DNA from: Bidens hawaiensis
Lineage: Eukaryota; Streptophyta; Magnoliopsida; Asterales; Asteraceae
Assembly: GCA_021521415.1 (NCBI GenBank)
Contig: JAIQDT010005486.1
Span: 1-64,000, forward strand
Direction of reading: 5' to 3'
DNA: 64,000 nt
The notes beneath the pieces were generated by a model. It saw only the letters and a list, made by a program, of their open reading frames with translations. It was not told the origin of the DNA and made no database searches. Positions within the stretch are counted from its first letter, which is position 1. Each line of letters opens with the position of its first letter. Both the position numbers and the translations under genes were made by a program. Below, in pieces: positions 24,275 through 35,569 of the stretch.

Positions 24275-25281
24275 TGTTGGGTTTCTATGGATAATATATA
24301 CTTAGTTAACCATTTAACTAGTCACAATTAAGGCGGAAGCGTGATATTTACAAACTAAACATATCAATCCATATGTATATATATATATATATATTACAAG
24401 TTTATATGATATGAGTTCATGAATAACCTAGTATATTCATGTCATAAGATTACCAATAATCTATGTGATAGAAACCCGAGGCAAGGATCAAGTAATACGG
24501 AAAAACTAAACTATCAAAGCTTGTAAAACTTACATTCTTAAACCTTTAAGAGATGTAGTTGATGGTTGAAGAAGATGATGATGTTGATGCTAGACTTTCA
24601 AAGGAAAATCCTCAAACGGAATATACCCCAAGCCTCCAACACACACCGAGCTATGTTAGGGAGCTTGAACACCAAAAACCCGAGACCCGAGCCTCTTCCT
24701 TTTGTTTGGCCGATCACAAGAAGAAAGAAAGAGTGGAATGGTTTTTGTTTACTTGAAAAATAATAATGCCTTATGATCTTTATCTTTCCTTTTATCATTA
24801 CTCCATCAAATCCCAACATGATGTTAGGTATTTAGGTAACTTAACCCATACCAAAAGCATGACAAGATATTGACCACAAGCATGGGGTGTGGGGCCCACC
24901 CAAAACCGGCCCCAAATATATATTTATTTTTTTATTTTTTATTTTTTATTTTATTTATATTTATTTTATACTTTATAAAATATATAAACACCCCATCTTT
25001 TATAAACCATTTTATAAAAGAACACATAGTTAAATAATCATTCCAACAATAATTATTTGAATAAATAAATTAACCAATTAATTTATTTAACACTTTCAAG
25101 TAAGTATTCAGAAACCCGATTTTCTGAATGTATCGTGTTCTGTATTTGTCTCATAGATCTTATCTTAACAAATACATAATTGGTGTGTGTCTAACTTGTT
25201 ATTGGGTATGACCCGACTTGGATCAAACACAACTAGCCACATTAACCTAATTATGTGTCTCGGGCATATGTTTTTCCAACA
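24275..25281 (-). repeat. 3' LTR of intact Copia element
   Basis: In element orientation this is the downstream LTR, next to the polypurine tract. A longer A/T tract near 24920-24960 accounts for its extra 8 bp. The 65-73 codon frames inside both LTRs are not considered genes. Confidence 0.92.
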
Positions 25282-26062
25282 ATCTCCCACTTGCACGTGA
25301 CTCATAAGAAGTTAATGCTAATGGTGAATACCGCCTAACAACAGGTCACCACCCTTAGTGTGTTTGACTAAGTGCCATTCAATAACATCATCCCCTTCAA
25401 GTCCATACTTGATATGATATAGGTAAGTCTTATCATTATATCCCTTTGTTACTAGATGTCCTGTCAAATCGAAGAGACACAGAGTGATCATTCTCTCAAT
25501 GATTTAACTTAACAGGCCTTAGACATCTAAACTCTCAACACATAAGAGGAACAAATTCCATCTTGACTGCATACATCCTCGTTGACATCTCATATGATAT
25601 CTGAGCTCTTTCTTACACGTCATCGTGTTACTGAAATAACAAAGAAGAGAGTCAAGATATCAGACTTGATGAAAAATCAGATCCGATATGCATCTCAGGT
25701 CAAAGGACACAATGATACTCGCCTTTACTCAAGGATTACTTATGATCAGTTGCACTAACTCCATGCAGTGATCCTTGAGAGCGGATCATGTCCAATATTT
25801 GTATCCCACAAATATCTATGAACCTTGGTGGCAAACCTATGCCCTATATTCATCACATGAATATCAACCAATCCGGGTTCATAATAGTCTTAACTTCATA
25901 CTTGTTCCCACAAGTATGATCGACTACGGACGTTTAGAACAACCTAAGTCATTCATGGATTAAACATGCAAATATAGAACATAACTCATTGAATAATTAA
26001 AACATAATTAATTTTCATGAGATACCCATTACATTCGTTCTTATACAAACACTAAATACAGA

Positions 26063-29000
26063 TTAAATCCACTCACTAGAATACCGAAGTCCTAATGCAC
26101 AAACATGACCCTCATGCTTTGGCCTATCGAGGAGCTTCGTGAGTGGGTCCGCAATATTTTGATCGGTATGAACTTTATGAATACATATCTTTCTCTTTTC
26201 AACTTCATCCCTTATGTAGTTGAATCTGCGCTCAATGTGCCTCGTTTTCTGATGAGCACGAGGCTCCTTGATCTGTGCAATAGCACCTTCATTGTCACAG
26301 AATATCTCTAGGGGCTCCTGAATGGTAGAGATAATCCCTAGATCCATGATGAACTTTTTCATCCATGCAGCCTCTTGGGCTGCCATTGAAGCGGCGATGT
26401 ACTCAGATTCTGTAGTGGATAACGCGACAACATCCTTCTTCGAACTCTTCCAAGAAACAGCGCCTCCATTCAAAATGAAGACATATCCCGACTGTGACCG
26501 AGAATCATCTCGGTCAGTTTGGAAACTCGCATCCACGTAACCCTTTACGACGAGTTCCTCCTCACCAGACCCATATATTAAAAACATATCCTTAGTCCTT
26601 CTAAGGTATTTTAATATATTCTTGACAGCCATCCAATGACTGTCACCTGGGTTGTGCTGGTATCTACTCGTTATGCTTAAAGCATACGAGACGTCCGGTC
26701 TAGTGCACATCATTGCATACATAATAGATCCTATTGCAGAAGCATAAGGAACATGCTTCATCCTATCCTGCTCTTCCTTAGAGCTAGGACTTTGGGATGA
26801 GCTTAACATGGTTCCTCTAGGAATAGGTACCAAACCTTTCTTAGAGTTTTCCATCATGAACCTTTTCAGGATTTTATCAATGTATGCACTTTGATTGAGT
26901 CCGATCAATTTCCTTTGTCTATCCCTGTAGACCTTTATTCCCAAGATATATGTCGCTTCTCCAAGATCCTTAATTGAGAAACGACTACTTAACCACGCTT
27001 TAACGCTTTCCATACTTGGTATATCATTTCCAAATAAAAGTATATCATCGACATACAAAATGAGGAACATGACTATACTCCCACTAGCCCATTTATACAC
27101 ACATGCCTCATCACCGTTTTGGACGAAACCAAACGCTTTGATTTCTTCATTGAAACGATGATTCCACATCCGTGATGCTTGTTTCAACCCGTAGATTGAT
27201 TTCCTTAACTTACATACTTTGTCAGGATTAGATGGATCGACAAAACCTTCAGGCTGAACCATATGGACATCTTCCTCAAGATATCCATTAAGAAAAGCGG
27301 TCTTGACATCCATCTGCCATATCTCATAATCAAAATGAGCTGCAATGGCAAATAATATCCTGATCGACTTAAGCATCGCGACCGGCGAGAAAGTTTCATC
27401 ATAATCAATCCCTTGAGTTTGCGTGAAACCTTTTGCTACAAGTCGTGCTTTGTAAGTATCTAAATTTCCATGCATATCGGTCTTCTTCTTGAAGACCCAC
27501 TTACATCCAACCAGTTTGGAGTTAAGTGGACGATCAACCAATTCCCAAACTTGGTTATCGTGCATAGATTGCATCTCGGCGCTCATGGCTTCAAGCCACT
27601 TGTCACAATCAGGTTGTGACATAGCATCTTTGTAGGAGATCGGTTCATCCGAATCGACCAAGTAGCAATCATCCACGAGAAATCCATATCTCTCGGGAGG
27701 TTGACTAATCCTACTAGATCTGCGAGCAACGTGTGTATGATCAACCATTTGATCACTTTCAACATCCTCGTGTTGAAAACTAGTATCGACCAACTGTGTA
27801 TCATCCAGTGATTCTTGAACCTCTTCAAGTTCCACTCTCTTTTCACTAGGTCCTTCCATAAGGAACTTAGTTTCTAAGAAGTATCCTTTGCGTGAAACAA
27901 ACACCTTTTGTTCATTAGGATCATAGAATATATATCCTATATCATCCTTTGGGTATCCTATGAAGATACACCTGATGGATCGAGCCTCAAGCTTATTTGG
28001 GGTGTCACGTTTAACATAAACTATGCATCCCCATACCCTTAAATATGAAAAGGATGGAACCTTTCCATGCCACACTTCATAGGGTATTCGATCCACCTTT
28101 TTGGTCGGGGCCATATTCAAAATACGAGCCGCTGTAAGTAGCGCATATCCCCAAAATGACGGTGGTAGTGAGCTTCGTGCCATCATTGATCGAACCATGT
28201 CCAACAGTGTTCGATTCCTCCTCTCGGATACTCCGTTATGCTGAGGAGTACCAGGAGGAGTGAGCTGTGAAATAATTCCACAATCTCTAAGATGACTTTG
28301 AAAAGCATCACTTAGGTATTCGCCTCCTCTATCGGAGCGGAGTACCTTGATTGTTCGGTCGAGCTGATTTTGTACTTCATTTTGAAATTCCTTGAACATT
28401 TCAAAGGCTTCATGTTTGTGTTTCATTAGATACACATACCCATATCGACTAAAATCGTCGGTAAAGGTAATGAAGTACCTTTCACTATTCCTACTAGTGG
28501 GCTTGAGAGGTCCGCATACATCCGTATGTATGATACCTAACAAGTCCTTAGCCCTTTCATTTGTACCTTTAAAAGGTTCTTTGGTCATCTTGCCTTGAAT
28601 ACAAGATTCACACTCATCAAACGAACCTAACTCATTTGTTTTTAAAAGACCATTCTTTTGGAGAGTATTTACACGCTTCTTGTTTATGTGTCCAAGACGA
28701 CAATGCCAAATGTAGGAATCACTCAAATCCTTTTTGAGTCTTTTAGTGGAAGTTTGATATAATGAGCTATTTAAGGTATTGTCATGAACCAATTCATAAA
28801 TACCGTTGTTTGGTACAGCTTTAAAATAAAAGATACCATTAGATGATACATGCATTTCTGATTTTACAAATTTAAAGTCAAAGTTACATTGTCTAAGAAG
28901 GTGCACAGAAATAATGTTCCTAGTCAAACTAGGAGCATACAAAACATTTCTCAAAACAACTTCCAAACCACTTGGAAGCGATAAAGTGAAGTCTCCTCTA

Positions 29001-30079
29001 GCGACCACGTGCACCCTTGCACCGTTGCCCATGAAAAGACTCACTTCGCCCTTCTTTAAGTCTTCATTCCTTTTGAACCCCTGCAACCAATTGCAAATAT
29101 GAGTCCCACATCCGGTATCCAATACCCATGAGTTAGAAGAAATAAGATTTAGCTCAATATTAATCATAAAGACATTACCCGAGGTATGCCCCGCATTCCT
29201 CTTGTCTCTTAGCTCCTTTAGGTAGACCGGGCAATTGCGTTTCCAATGTCCGGTCTCACCACAACCAAAACAAGGATCATCCTTATGACCCCTCGGTTCC
29301 ACAACCTTTTGTTTCTTTGCCATAACCGGTGATTTGCCCTTACCTTTAAGATGCATAGGAGGACCCTTTCTTTTTGCTACCTTAGCCTTAGGATTGGGTT
29401 GAGATCGATTCTTGGATCTACCTTCATTGATCGCAAACACGGGTAAAACCCTTTTACCCATGCTCGCCTCGGCTGTTTTAAGCATTGAGTGAAGTTCTCC
29501 AATGTTTTTGTCCCACCCGTTCATGTTATAATTTAACACGAAAGTGTCGAACCTTTTCGACAAAGAGTTAAGGATCAAATCCGTTGCTAACTCTTTTGAG
29601 ATGGGACAATTGAGCTTGGCGAGGCGATCAATGTAACTTTTCATCTTAAGTACATAAGTTGAAACTGGTTGATTATCATCCATTCTACATGCATGCAAGG
29701 CTCGAACCGTTTCGAACCTTTCAACTCTTGATTGCTTAAGGAACATTTCCTTAAGTTGAGTAATCATGTCGTACGCATTATGGTTTTCGAAATCCTTTTG
29801 GATTTCTGGAACCATAGTCGCCAACATGAGGCATGACACTTGAATGGAATCTTCCGTGTGTTGGACCCAATTCATATATTCGACCTCACTTCCCTCTTCC
29901 GGTTCATTGGGGATAGGTGTTTCCAAAACATGATATAATTTTTCTTGTTTTAGAACAATCCTTAAATTTCGGAACCAATCCGAAAAGTTATTGTGGTTAA
30001 GACGGTCTTTAGCGAGAATAGATCGGAGAGATACATTTTGGACGTTAGGGATTATGTTGTCGTCGACGTGTGCGGCCAT
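26063..30079 (-). CDS. Copia gag-pol polyprotein, intact
   Basis: One uninterrupted frame. An upstream in-frame ATG at 30103 would give 1346 residues; I prefer the second Met (MAAHVD, 30079), typical of plant Copia gag. Numbering from the first Met: gag about 20-230, zinc knuckle CFGCGETGHWKRNC 278-291, protease DTGC 329-332, integrase zinc site H467/H472/C498/C501, integrase D528, D591 and E627 (35 residues between the last two), reverse transcriptase with YVDD 1017-1020, RNase H with D1191, E1234 and D1270. All catalytic residues are present. It makes virus-like particle protein, protease, integrase and reverse transcriptase/RNase H for its own transposition. The order integrase-RT makes it Ty1/copia; the clade within Copia is not decided. 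Confidence 0.95.
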   Translation of the reverse strand: MAAHVDDNIIPNVQNVSLRSILAKDRLNHNNFSDWFRNLRIVLKQEKLYHVLETPIPNEPEEGSEVEYMNWVQHTEDSIQVSCLMLATMVPEIQKDFENHNAYDMITQLKEMFLKQSRVERFETVRALHACRMDDNQPVSTYVLKMKSYIDRLAKLNCPISKELATDLILNSLSKRFDTFVLNYNMNGWDKNIGELHSMLKTAEASMGKRVLPVFAINEGRSKNRSQPNPKAKVAKRKGPPMHLKGKGKSPVMAKKQKVVEPRGHKDDPCFGCGETGHWKRNCPVYLKELRDKRNAGHTSGNVFMINIELNLISSNSWVLDTGCGTHICNWLQGFKRNEDLKKGEVSLFMGNGARVHVVARGDFTLSLPSGLEVVLRNVLYAPSLTRNIISVHLLRQCNFDFKFVKSEMHVSSNGIFYFKAVPNNGIYELVHDNTLNSSLYQTSTKRLKKDLSDSYIWHCRLGHINKKRVNTLQKNGLLKTNELGSFDECESCIQGKMTKEPFKGTNERAKDLLGIIHTDVCGPLKPTSRNSERYFITFTDDFSRYGYVYLMKHKHEAFEMFKEFQNEVQNQLDRTIKVLRSDRGGEYLSDAFQSHLRDCGIISQLTPPGTPQHNGVSERRNRTLLDMVRSMMARSSLPPSFWGYALLTAARILNMAPTKKVDRIPYEVWHGKVPSFSYLRVWGCIVYVKRDTPNKLEARSIRCIFIGYPKDDIGYIFYDPNEQKVFVSRKGYFLETKFLMEGPSEKRVELEEVQESLDDTQLVDTSFQHEDVESDQMVDHTHVARRSSRISQPPERYGFLVDDCYLVDSDEPISYKDAMSQPDCDKWLEAMSAEMQSMHDNQVWELVDRPLNSKLVGCKWVFKKKTDMHGNLDTYKARLVAKGFTQTQGIDYDETFSPVAMLKSIRILFAIAAHFDYEIWQMDVKTAFLNGYLEEDVHMVQPEGFVDPSNPDKVCKLRKSIYGLKQASRMWNHRFNEEIKAFGFVQNGDEACVYKWASGSIVMFLILYVDDILLFGNDIPSMESVKAWLSSRFSIKDLGEATYILGIKVYRDRQRKLIGLNQSAYIDKILKRFMMENSKKGLVPIPRGTMLSSSQSPSSKEEQDRMKHVPYASAIGSIMYAMMCTRPDVSYALSITSRYQHNPGDSHWMAVKNILKYLRRTKDMFLIYGSGEEELVVKGYVDASFQTDRDDSRSQSGYVFILNGGAVSWKSSKKDVVALSTTESEYIAASMAAQEAAWMKKFIMDLGIISTIQEPLEIFCDNEGAIAQIKEPRAHQKTRHIERRFNYIRDEVEKRKICIHKVHTDQNIADPLTKLLDRPKHEGHVCALGLRYSSEWI

Positions 30080-30103
30080 CTGCAGAATTTTAATTAAGTT
30101 CAT

Positions 30104-31857
30104 TTTAGTGTTTTACATATTTTAATTATTAATACCCTTTTATATATATACCAAATATAATTAATAATTAAAATCTAGAATCCAACGATAAACCCGACTC
30201 CGGTTAGGTGACCTTTTTCCCATTGTCGGTTTATCAAGGTAGTTATTCATAACAATTGCAAACCCTTTTGCAACTTCTAGAGTTTATGGGACCGGTTCGA
30301 AATCATATTTCGTGTCGGCATGTTTATCCCATCAACACCTATTAGACCCCATGCTTGGGTGACCCTCTTCACATGGTTCTAATTTAAGTCGTCCTACTTG
30401 TATCAACTTGTAATATTAACATACAAACGGTTAGGTGACCTTTTTCCCATTTATATGCCAATATTATCTCAACATATTAATTTACTCTACGCGGTTAGGT
30501 GACCTTTTTCCCACTAAGAGCTTACTAATATGTTAAGCGTTAATACAAAAGGATGGTGTTTTAACTTGTTATCCTTAATTTTAAAAGGGATTTTTAGTTT
30601 TAATAAATCTAGTTATAAAACTTTAAATCATGTTCTAACATGCATTTAGTAACATGATTATTTTGAAACCATTTTCAAAATTCTAATTTATAATAAAACC
30701 ATTTTATTATGGGCGTGAGACGGCTAGTTAATAAATCCATTTTATTAAACTATGTGTCACGTAATTACCGATAATTATTAGAACCCGTTTTATGCTTTGT
30801 TAATTAATTCCATGTGACGAAGTTGATATCCTAATATCTAACAACCACACAATCAAACAATCAATTAACAAGCATACATAATTATACTAGACACGAGCCA
30901 CTAAGTTAGACCACACTTGTTAGCCGAAACAAGTGTGTGTCTTAGGTCCAATCCTAAGGGACACATGACACATGGATGTTGTAGCTCCCACTCGATCCCG
31001 CATCCAAATGCTTCGAGCATCTTCTTCAACCCCGTTGTGATCCATTGGGCTTGAACTTGGGCCTTAGCTTCCATAAGCTTCCATTTGGGCTCATTAGGTG
31101 GGCTTAGGTCCATTTGGGCTTGAATCCCTTTAATGGGCTTGTGAGACCCATTATCACCATACCCGGCCCAATAAGGCCCAAACTTCCAATTTTGCAATCT
31201 TCTTTAAATTTACATAACAAATGTCCTAATACATTTTTTCTATAAAATAAAGATATTACAAATAAACTATTTATTACATACCCATATGAATAAATAATTA
31301 CAAAATTGCCCCTAATTAATTATTACAAACCGAAACTTTGAATAATTAATAACAATCACAACAAACATCCGTTTGGTCTACGGCTCGGTCTAGTTTTAAC
31401 AAACATAACCCGTTATGTCTTAGGAACCCGTTCCAAAACCCCTTGACCTTATCGGGCCTAGCCCAACCCATTTGGGCTTGACCCAATAACTTGATTATGG
31501 GCTTCGGCCCACATGTGCAAAACACATGGGCTTCGGCCCAATGAAAATTCTAATGGGCTTCGGCCCATTTAACCAAAATGGGCTTCGGCCCATTTAACTT
31601 TCTTCCCTGCTTCATTTTTCTTCTCGGTTAACCCATTAACCTAATGAAGTGGGCTTCGGCCCAATCACATCCGAATTGGGCTTCGGCCCATGAACTCGGT
31701 TTTATATATATATATATATATATATTTTTTGAACAAAGCCAAAAATAATAACAAGATTAAATACAAAAAAAATCATGCATGTTTATTTTTGTATAGAATC
31801 TTTCAAGGGGAAAAATATAAAACCGAAAACCCGAAGCTTAGTTTCCCGTATCCCGGC
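30104..31857 (-). other. long repeat-rich 5' leader of intact Copia element
   Basis: About 1.75 kb between primer site and gag without a supported ORF. It holds three copies of a 22-base phrase (GGTTAGGTGACCTTTTT core) at 30201, 30430 and 30492, and six copies of TGGGCTTCGGCCCA between 31498 and 31690. It is rich in TGGGCTT/AAGCCCA words throughout 31060-31690. A TA microsatellite is at 31703-31724. The 98-codon frame at 30901-31197 is built from these repeats and is not counted as a gene. Confidence 0.7.
31498..31690. repeat. six copies of the 14-bp palindrome-like TGGGCTTCGGCCCA
   Basis: Exact copies start at 31498, 31527, 31554, 31579, 31650 and 31677. Each is a 5-bp inverted repeat around TTCG. 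In element RNA (minus strand) each reads TGGGCCGAAGCCCA. TGGGCC is the core of plant site II elements bound by TCP factors (established knowledge); a function here is inference. Confidence 0.85.
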
Positions 31858-31870
31858 TCTTGATGCCATT

Positions 31871-32869
31871 TGTTGGGTTTCTATGGATAATATATACTTA
31901 GTTAACCATTTAACTAGTCACAATTAAGGCGGAAGCGTGATATTTACAAACTAAACATATCAATCCATATGTATATATATATATATATATTACAAGTTTA
32001 TATGATATGAGTTCATGAATAACCTAGTATATTCATGTCATAAGATTACCAATAATCTATGTGATAGAAACCCGAGGCAAGGATCAAGTAATACGGAAAA
32101 ACTAAACTATCAAAGCTTGTAAAACTTACATTCTTAAACCTTTAAGAGATGTAGTTGATGGTTGAAGAAGATGATGATGTTGATGCTAGACTTTCAAAGG
32201 AAAATCCTCAAACGGAATATACCCCGAGCCTCCAACACACACCGAGCTATGTTAGGGAGCTTGAACACCAAAAACCCGAGACCCGAGCCTCTTCCTTTTG
32301 TTTGGCCGATCACAAGAAGAAAGAAAGAGTGGAATGGTTTTTGTTTACTTGAAAAATAATAATGCCTTATGATCTTTATCTTTCCTTTTATCATTACTCC
32401 ATCAAATCCCAACATGATGTTAGGTATTTAGGTAACTTAACCCATACCAAAAGCATGACAAGATATTGACCACAAGCATGGGGTGTGGGGCCCACCCAAA
32501 ACCGGCCCCAAATATATATTTATTTATTTATTTTTTTTTTATTTATATTTATTTTATACTTTATAAAATATATAAACACCCCATCTTTTATAAACCATTT
32601 TATAAAAGAACACATAGTTAAATAATCATTCCAACAATAATTATTTGAATAAATAAATTAACCAATTAATTTATTTAACACTTTCAAGTAAGTATTCAGA
32701 AACCCGATTTTCTGAATGTATCGTGTTCTGTATTTGTCTCATAGATCTTATCTTAACAAATACATAATTGGTGTGTGTCTAACTCGTTATTGGGTATGAC
32801 CCGACTTGGATCAAACACAACTAGCCACATTAACCTAATTATGTGTCTCGGGCATATGTTTTTCCAACA
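31871..32869 (-). repeat. 5' LTR of intact Copia element
   Basis: 999 bp, almost identical to 24275-25281. It adjoins the primer site on its left side, so in element orientation it is the upstream, promoter-bearing LTR. Confidence 0.92.
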
Positions 32870-32874
32870 TTATG

Positions 32875-33063
32875 ACCGACACACAAGAGATGGCGCACTG
32901 CAAATACTGTGGCAAGTTTTTTAAAGCGGGGTCGAATTCCACTCACCGTAAGTAAACCAATAAGTATTGTAAGGAAAAAAAACATTTGGACGCCAAAAGA
33001 GCGGAAGCGGGAGAGTCGTCCGGCTCTGCAAGTCAAGCCCTCGCCGGCAGTAACAAAGCTTGA
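32875..33063 (+). pseudogene. BED zinc-finger frame of hAT left arm, second part
   Basis: Continues the frame begun at 24191. It shows CKYCGKFFKAGSNS, the metal-binding centre of a BED finger, with the second half (NKYCK) after a premature TAA at about 32950. A Ser/Ala-rich stretch and a TGA at 33061 follow. No RNase-H-like transposase core follows on this strand, so this is either a separate small BED protein or a rearranged arm. Confidence 0.55.
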
Positions 33064-33152
33064 TGGGCGTAGAGAGCGACATGAAAACAACGAAAAATGT
33101 TTATTATTTTAGTTTTATATAATGAAGTGGTTGTTAGTTGTTTTATATATAT

Positions 33153-33634
33153 TGTAAGTGCACGAATTTGGTGTCCGCAGCTGTTCGAATAGGCTAGGGG
33201 TAGTTTAGTCTTTACACTTAATGTATAAACGCTCATTCGCTAAGCATGTTTAGCGAATGAGACCTCATTCGTTAGAGACTAGGATAATCGTTAATGTAAG
33301 AGCCCATTCGTTACTACAGTGTAACGAATGGTGGCTCATTCGGTAAAGTATATCCATTCGCTAAGCATGTTTAGCGAATGGGCTATGGAAAGACCTCATA
33401 CGTTAGTACAGTTAACGAATGAGAGGCCTCATTCGTTAACACTGTTTTAACGAATAGGTCATGCCTATAAATAGGCCTTCCATAGTTAGTTTGCATAGAG
33501 ATCTGTGCCATATTTATCCCCTGTAACGTTATGCTGTCGGATTTTCTCTGTAACTTATCCTCTATTAATGTATGAACACAAGCTTAACGTATTGATTTGC
33601 GACTAGATTCCTAGCTCGTAATAACGTATTCGCA
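33153..33634 (+). repeat. left LTR, non-autonomous element
   Basis: 482 bp. Hairpins are at 33232-33261 (arm CTCATTCGCTAA, 12-bp stem), 33304-33331 (arm CCATTCGTTAC, 11-bp stem) and 33354-33381 (arm CCATTCGCTAA, 11-bp stem), each with a 6-base loop, plus weaker ones to 33456. A TATA box lies inside the near-palindrome GCCTATAAATAGGC (33463-33476). Confidence 0.9.
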
Positions 33635-35569
33635 TATGTTATCAGATTCGGAGGTTGCTCGTGATACGTACCAGTTCGTGTTCTTCGTATTCATCGGTAT
33701 TTGATCAAAATTGAACGGATTCAGTGGATAATCATTGGAATTGATGATGAATTCGTGTTTAGGATCAAAATCCAAGCACTCGTAATGTATTTTGATGTTT
33801 AATAGTGATGAATTGATGACTATGCCATTGACGGACATGGTTACTGGTTGATCTTCATGAATGATGATTCAGAGCGTTTTTTTTATATTGATGATTGAAT
33901 CATGAACATAATGTAAATCCGAGACTTCGTGTTGAATTTGGGGGTTAATTATGAAGTTTTGATGATTCCACCATGGATGAGCTTGAAGATTTGAAGACTC
34001 TGGTGACTGTAACTGTTTTTTTTTTCCGGCGAAATACGGGTTTTCGGCTACAGTAACCACGTTAATGGCTCATTCGTTAAATTTAAACTCATTCGTTACG
34101 GAGTTTTAACGAATGAGCTCATTCGCTAAAAGGTTTAACGAATGTGAGATGCATTCGTTATGTGCTTATTCGCTACGGAGATGGACTCATTCGTTATCAA
34201 TACTCATTTGTTATTTTTTTCTGACATCCTTCAGTTCCATAACGAATGTGTATTAACGAATGGGGTTCTATTCGCTCAACTTGTAACGAATGTGGAAGTT
34301 TGGTTATTTATAACGATTATGAGTCATTCGTTCAAGGGTAACGAATGAGGAGAGCCATTCGTGGTACACTATTCAAACGAATGTGAATAGGATAATGTAT
34401 GGATGTAAAAAAAAGAGTATTTTTGGAAAATTTTCTTAAACGAAATTTTTCGGGGATATTTTAAATATGCGGGACACTCTTTTGACAAATTTTGATAAAA
34501 TATTTTCCGGCCGACTTTTTACGCATATCGAGGGGCCGATGGGGAGTAACCGATTTAGTTAATGAGACATTTATTGAAGATTTTCGTAGATTTATTCAAG
34601 ACCTTGCCTAATTTGTTAAGAAATGGGGGAGATAAAAACTTCACAGAGCTTATTCGATTGGTATCTTCCTACGTTTGCAAGGATTTGTTGAAAAATTACT
34701 GCAATTCGGGTGGTAATTCGCGTTTGCAAAGCTATGTTTGACCGAGTTCAAGACTGTGTTTGTTCTTCGATTGTTGATTAATTTGTTTGAGATTGAAACC
34801 TGACTATGTGGGATACGAGTGTCTGTCCGATTACTTCTTTCTGAGGGACTTTGATCCTGACAATGTTGGCTACGAGTATTCGGCGGATTGCTTCTGTTGA
34901 GGGGGACAATTATTGAATGGGTTGATTTGATTGAGGACTATACGAGTCTTGTCATCTGATTGATGAATGTGATCGTTCGGGATTGATTAACAAAGGTTGG
35001 AACTCTGAATTATATGCCCAAAGCATTAGTGCATCCAAGCGTATTGGTTGTCGAAGAGCTTCAAAGAGTGATAATTTGGGATAGACGTTATCGAGAGAGT
35101 GAAGACCGATGTGAAAGATATGGAATGATCAGGTTGTTCATGAAGATGTGTGACGAGGTGGAACGTAAAGACATATTTACTTTACCAGTGCGACAGATAG
35201 TCAATGACTTACTACGGATGGACTCGTTTGATTGATCCATATCATATGCCAGTTGGATGATCGGAATGATCACCTGGAGATGCTTATTTGAGGGGGAGAT
35301 CTGATGCGAGTAGCTACAAGTTGTTGGTTTGCTTACAAAGAGTTATATTTTGTCTGTTTGCACAAGCCCGAGAATCGTCAACCAAGGGGGAGGTTGGTTG
35401 TACGGCTGATGATATGCAGTTAAAGTATTAACGGTTAAAGTATTCAACTTTAACGTATTCGTTGTTAACGTATTCGACGTTAAAGTATTCGTCACTAAAG
35501 TATTGAAGACTAAAGTATTGGATGCTAAAGTATTGGAAAGCGTTCGACAGCTACGGAAAAGGGGGAGTC
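33635..35569 (+). other. internal region of non-autonomous element
   Basis: No retroviral domain. A patch rich in ATTCGTTA/TAACGAAT words spans 34060-34400. The 73-codon frame at 35014-35235 (+) has ordinary, charged composition but no known domain; it could be a remnant. An array of 15-bp repeats lies at 35420-35539. Whether any of it is captured host sequence cannot be told here. Confidence 0.6.
35420..35539 (+). repeat. eight 15-bp tandem units
   Basis: Each 15-bp unit begins (T/C)TAA(A/C)GTATT. The period is exact for 120 bp. The first five units carry TTAAxGTATTc and the last three CTAAAGTATTg, so two subtypes are adjacent. The period equals five codons, but the frame contains stops. 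Confidence 0.85.

Larger units (their letters stand above)
24275..32869 (-). mobile_element. Copia retrotransposon, intact and young
   Basis: LTRs at 24275-25281 and 31871-32869 (1007 and 999 bp) begin TGTTGGG and end CCAACA. The target duplication TTATG is perfect (24270-24274 and 32870-32874). The element reads on the minus strand: primer site TGGCATCAAGAGCC just left of 31871, polypurine tract AAGTGGGAGAT just right of 25281. LTR differences are about two substitutions plus length changes in one A/T tract, so insertion is very recent. The single polyprotein frame is open throughout. Confidence 0.95.

Noticed and set aside
24559..24763. 65-codon frames repeated at 32155-32359
   Set aside because: They lie inside both LTRs of the young Copia element; conservation reflects LTR identity, not a gene.
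33611..34060. Minus-strand frames of 75 and 63 codons in the non-autonomous element
   Set aside because: Biased composition, no domain, and opposite to element orientation; treated as chance frames.
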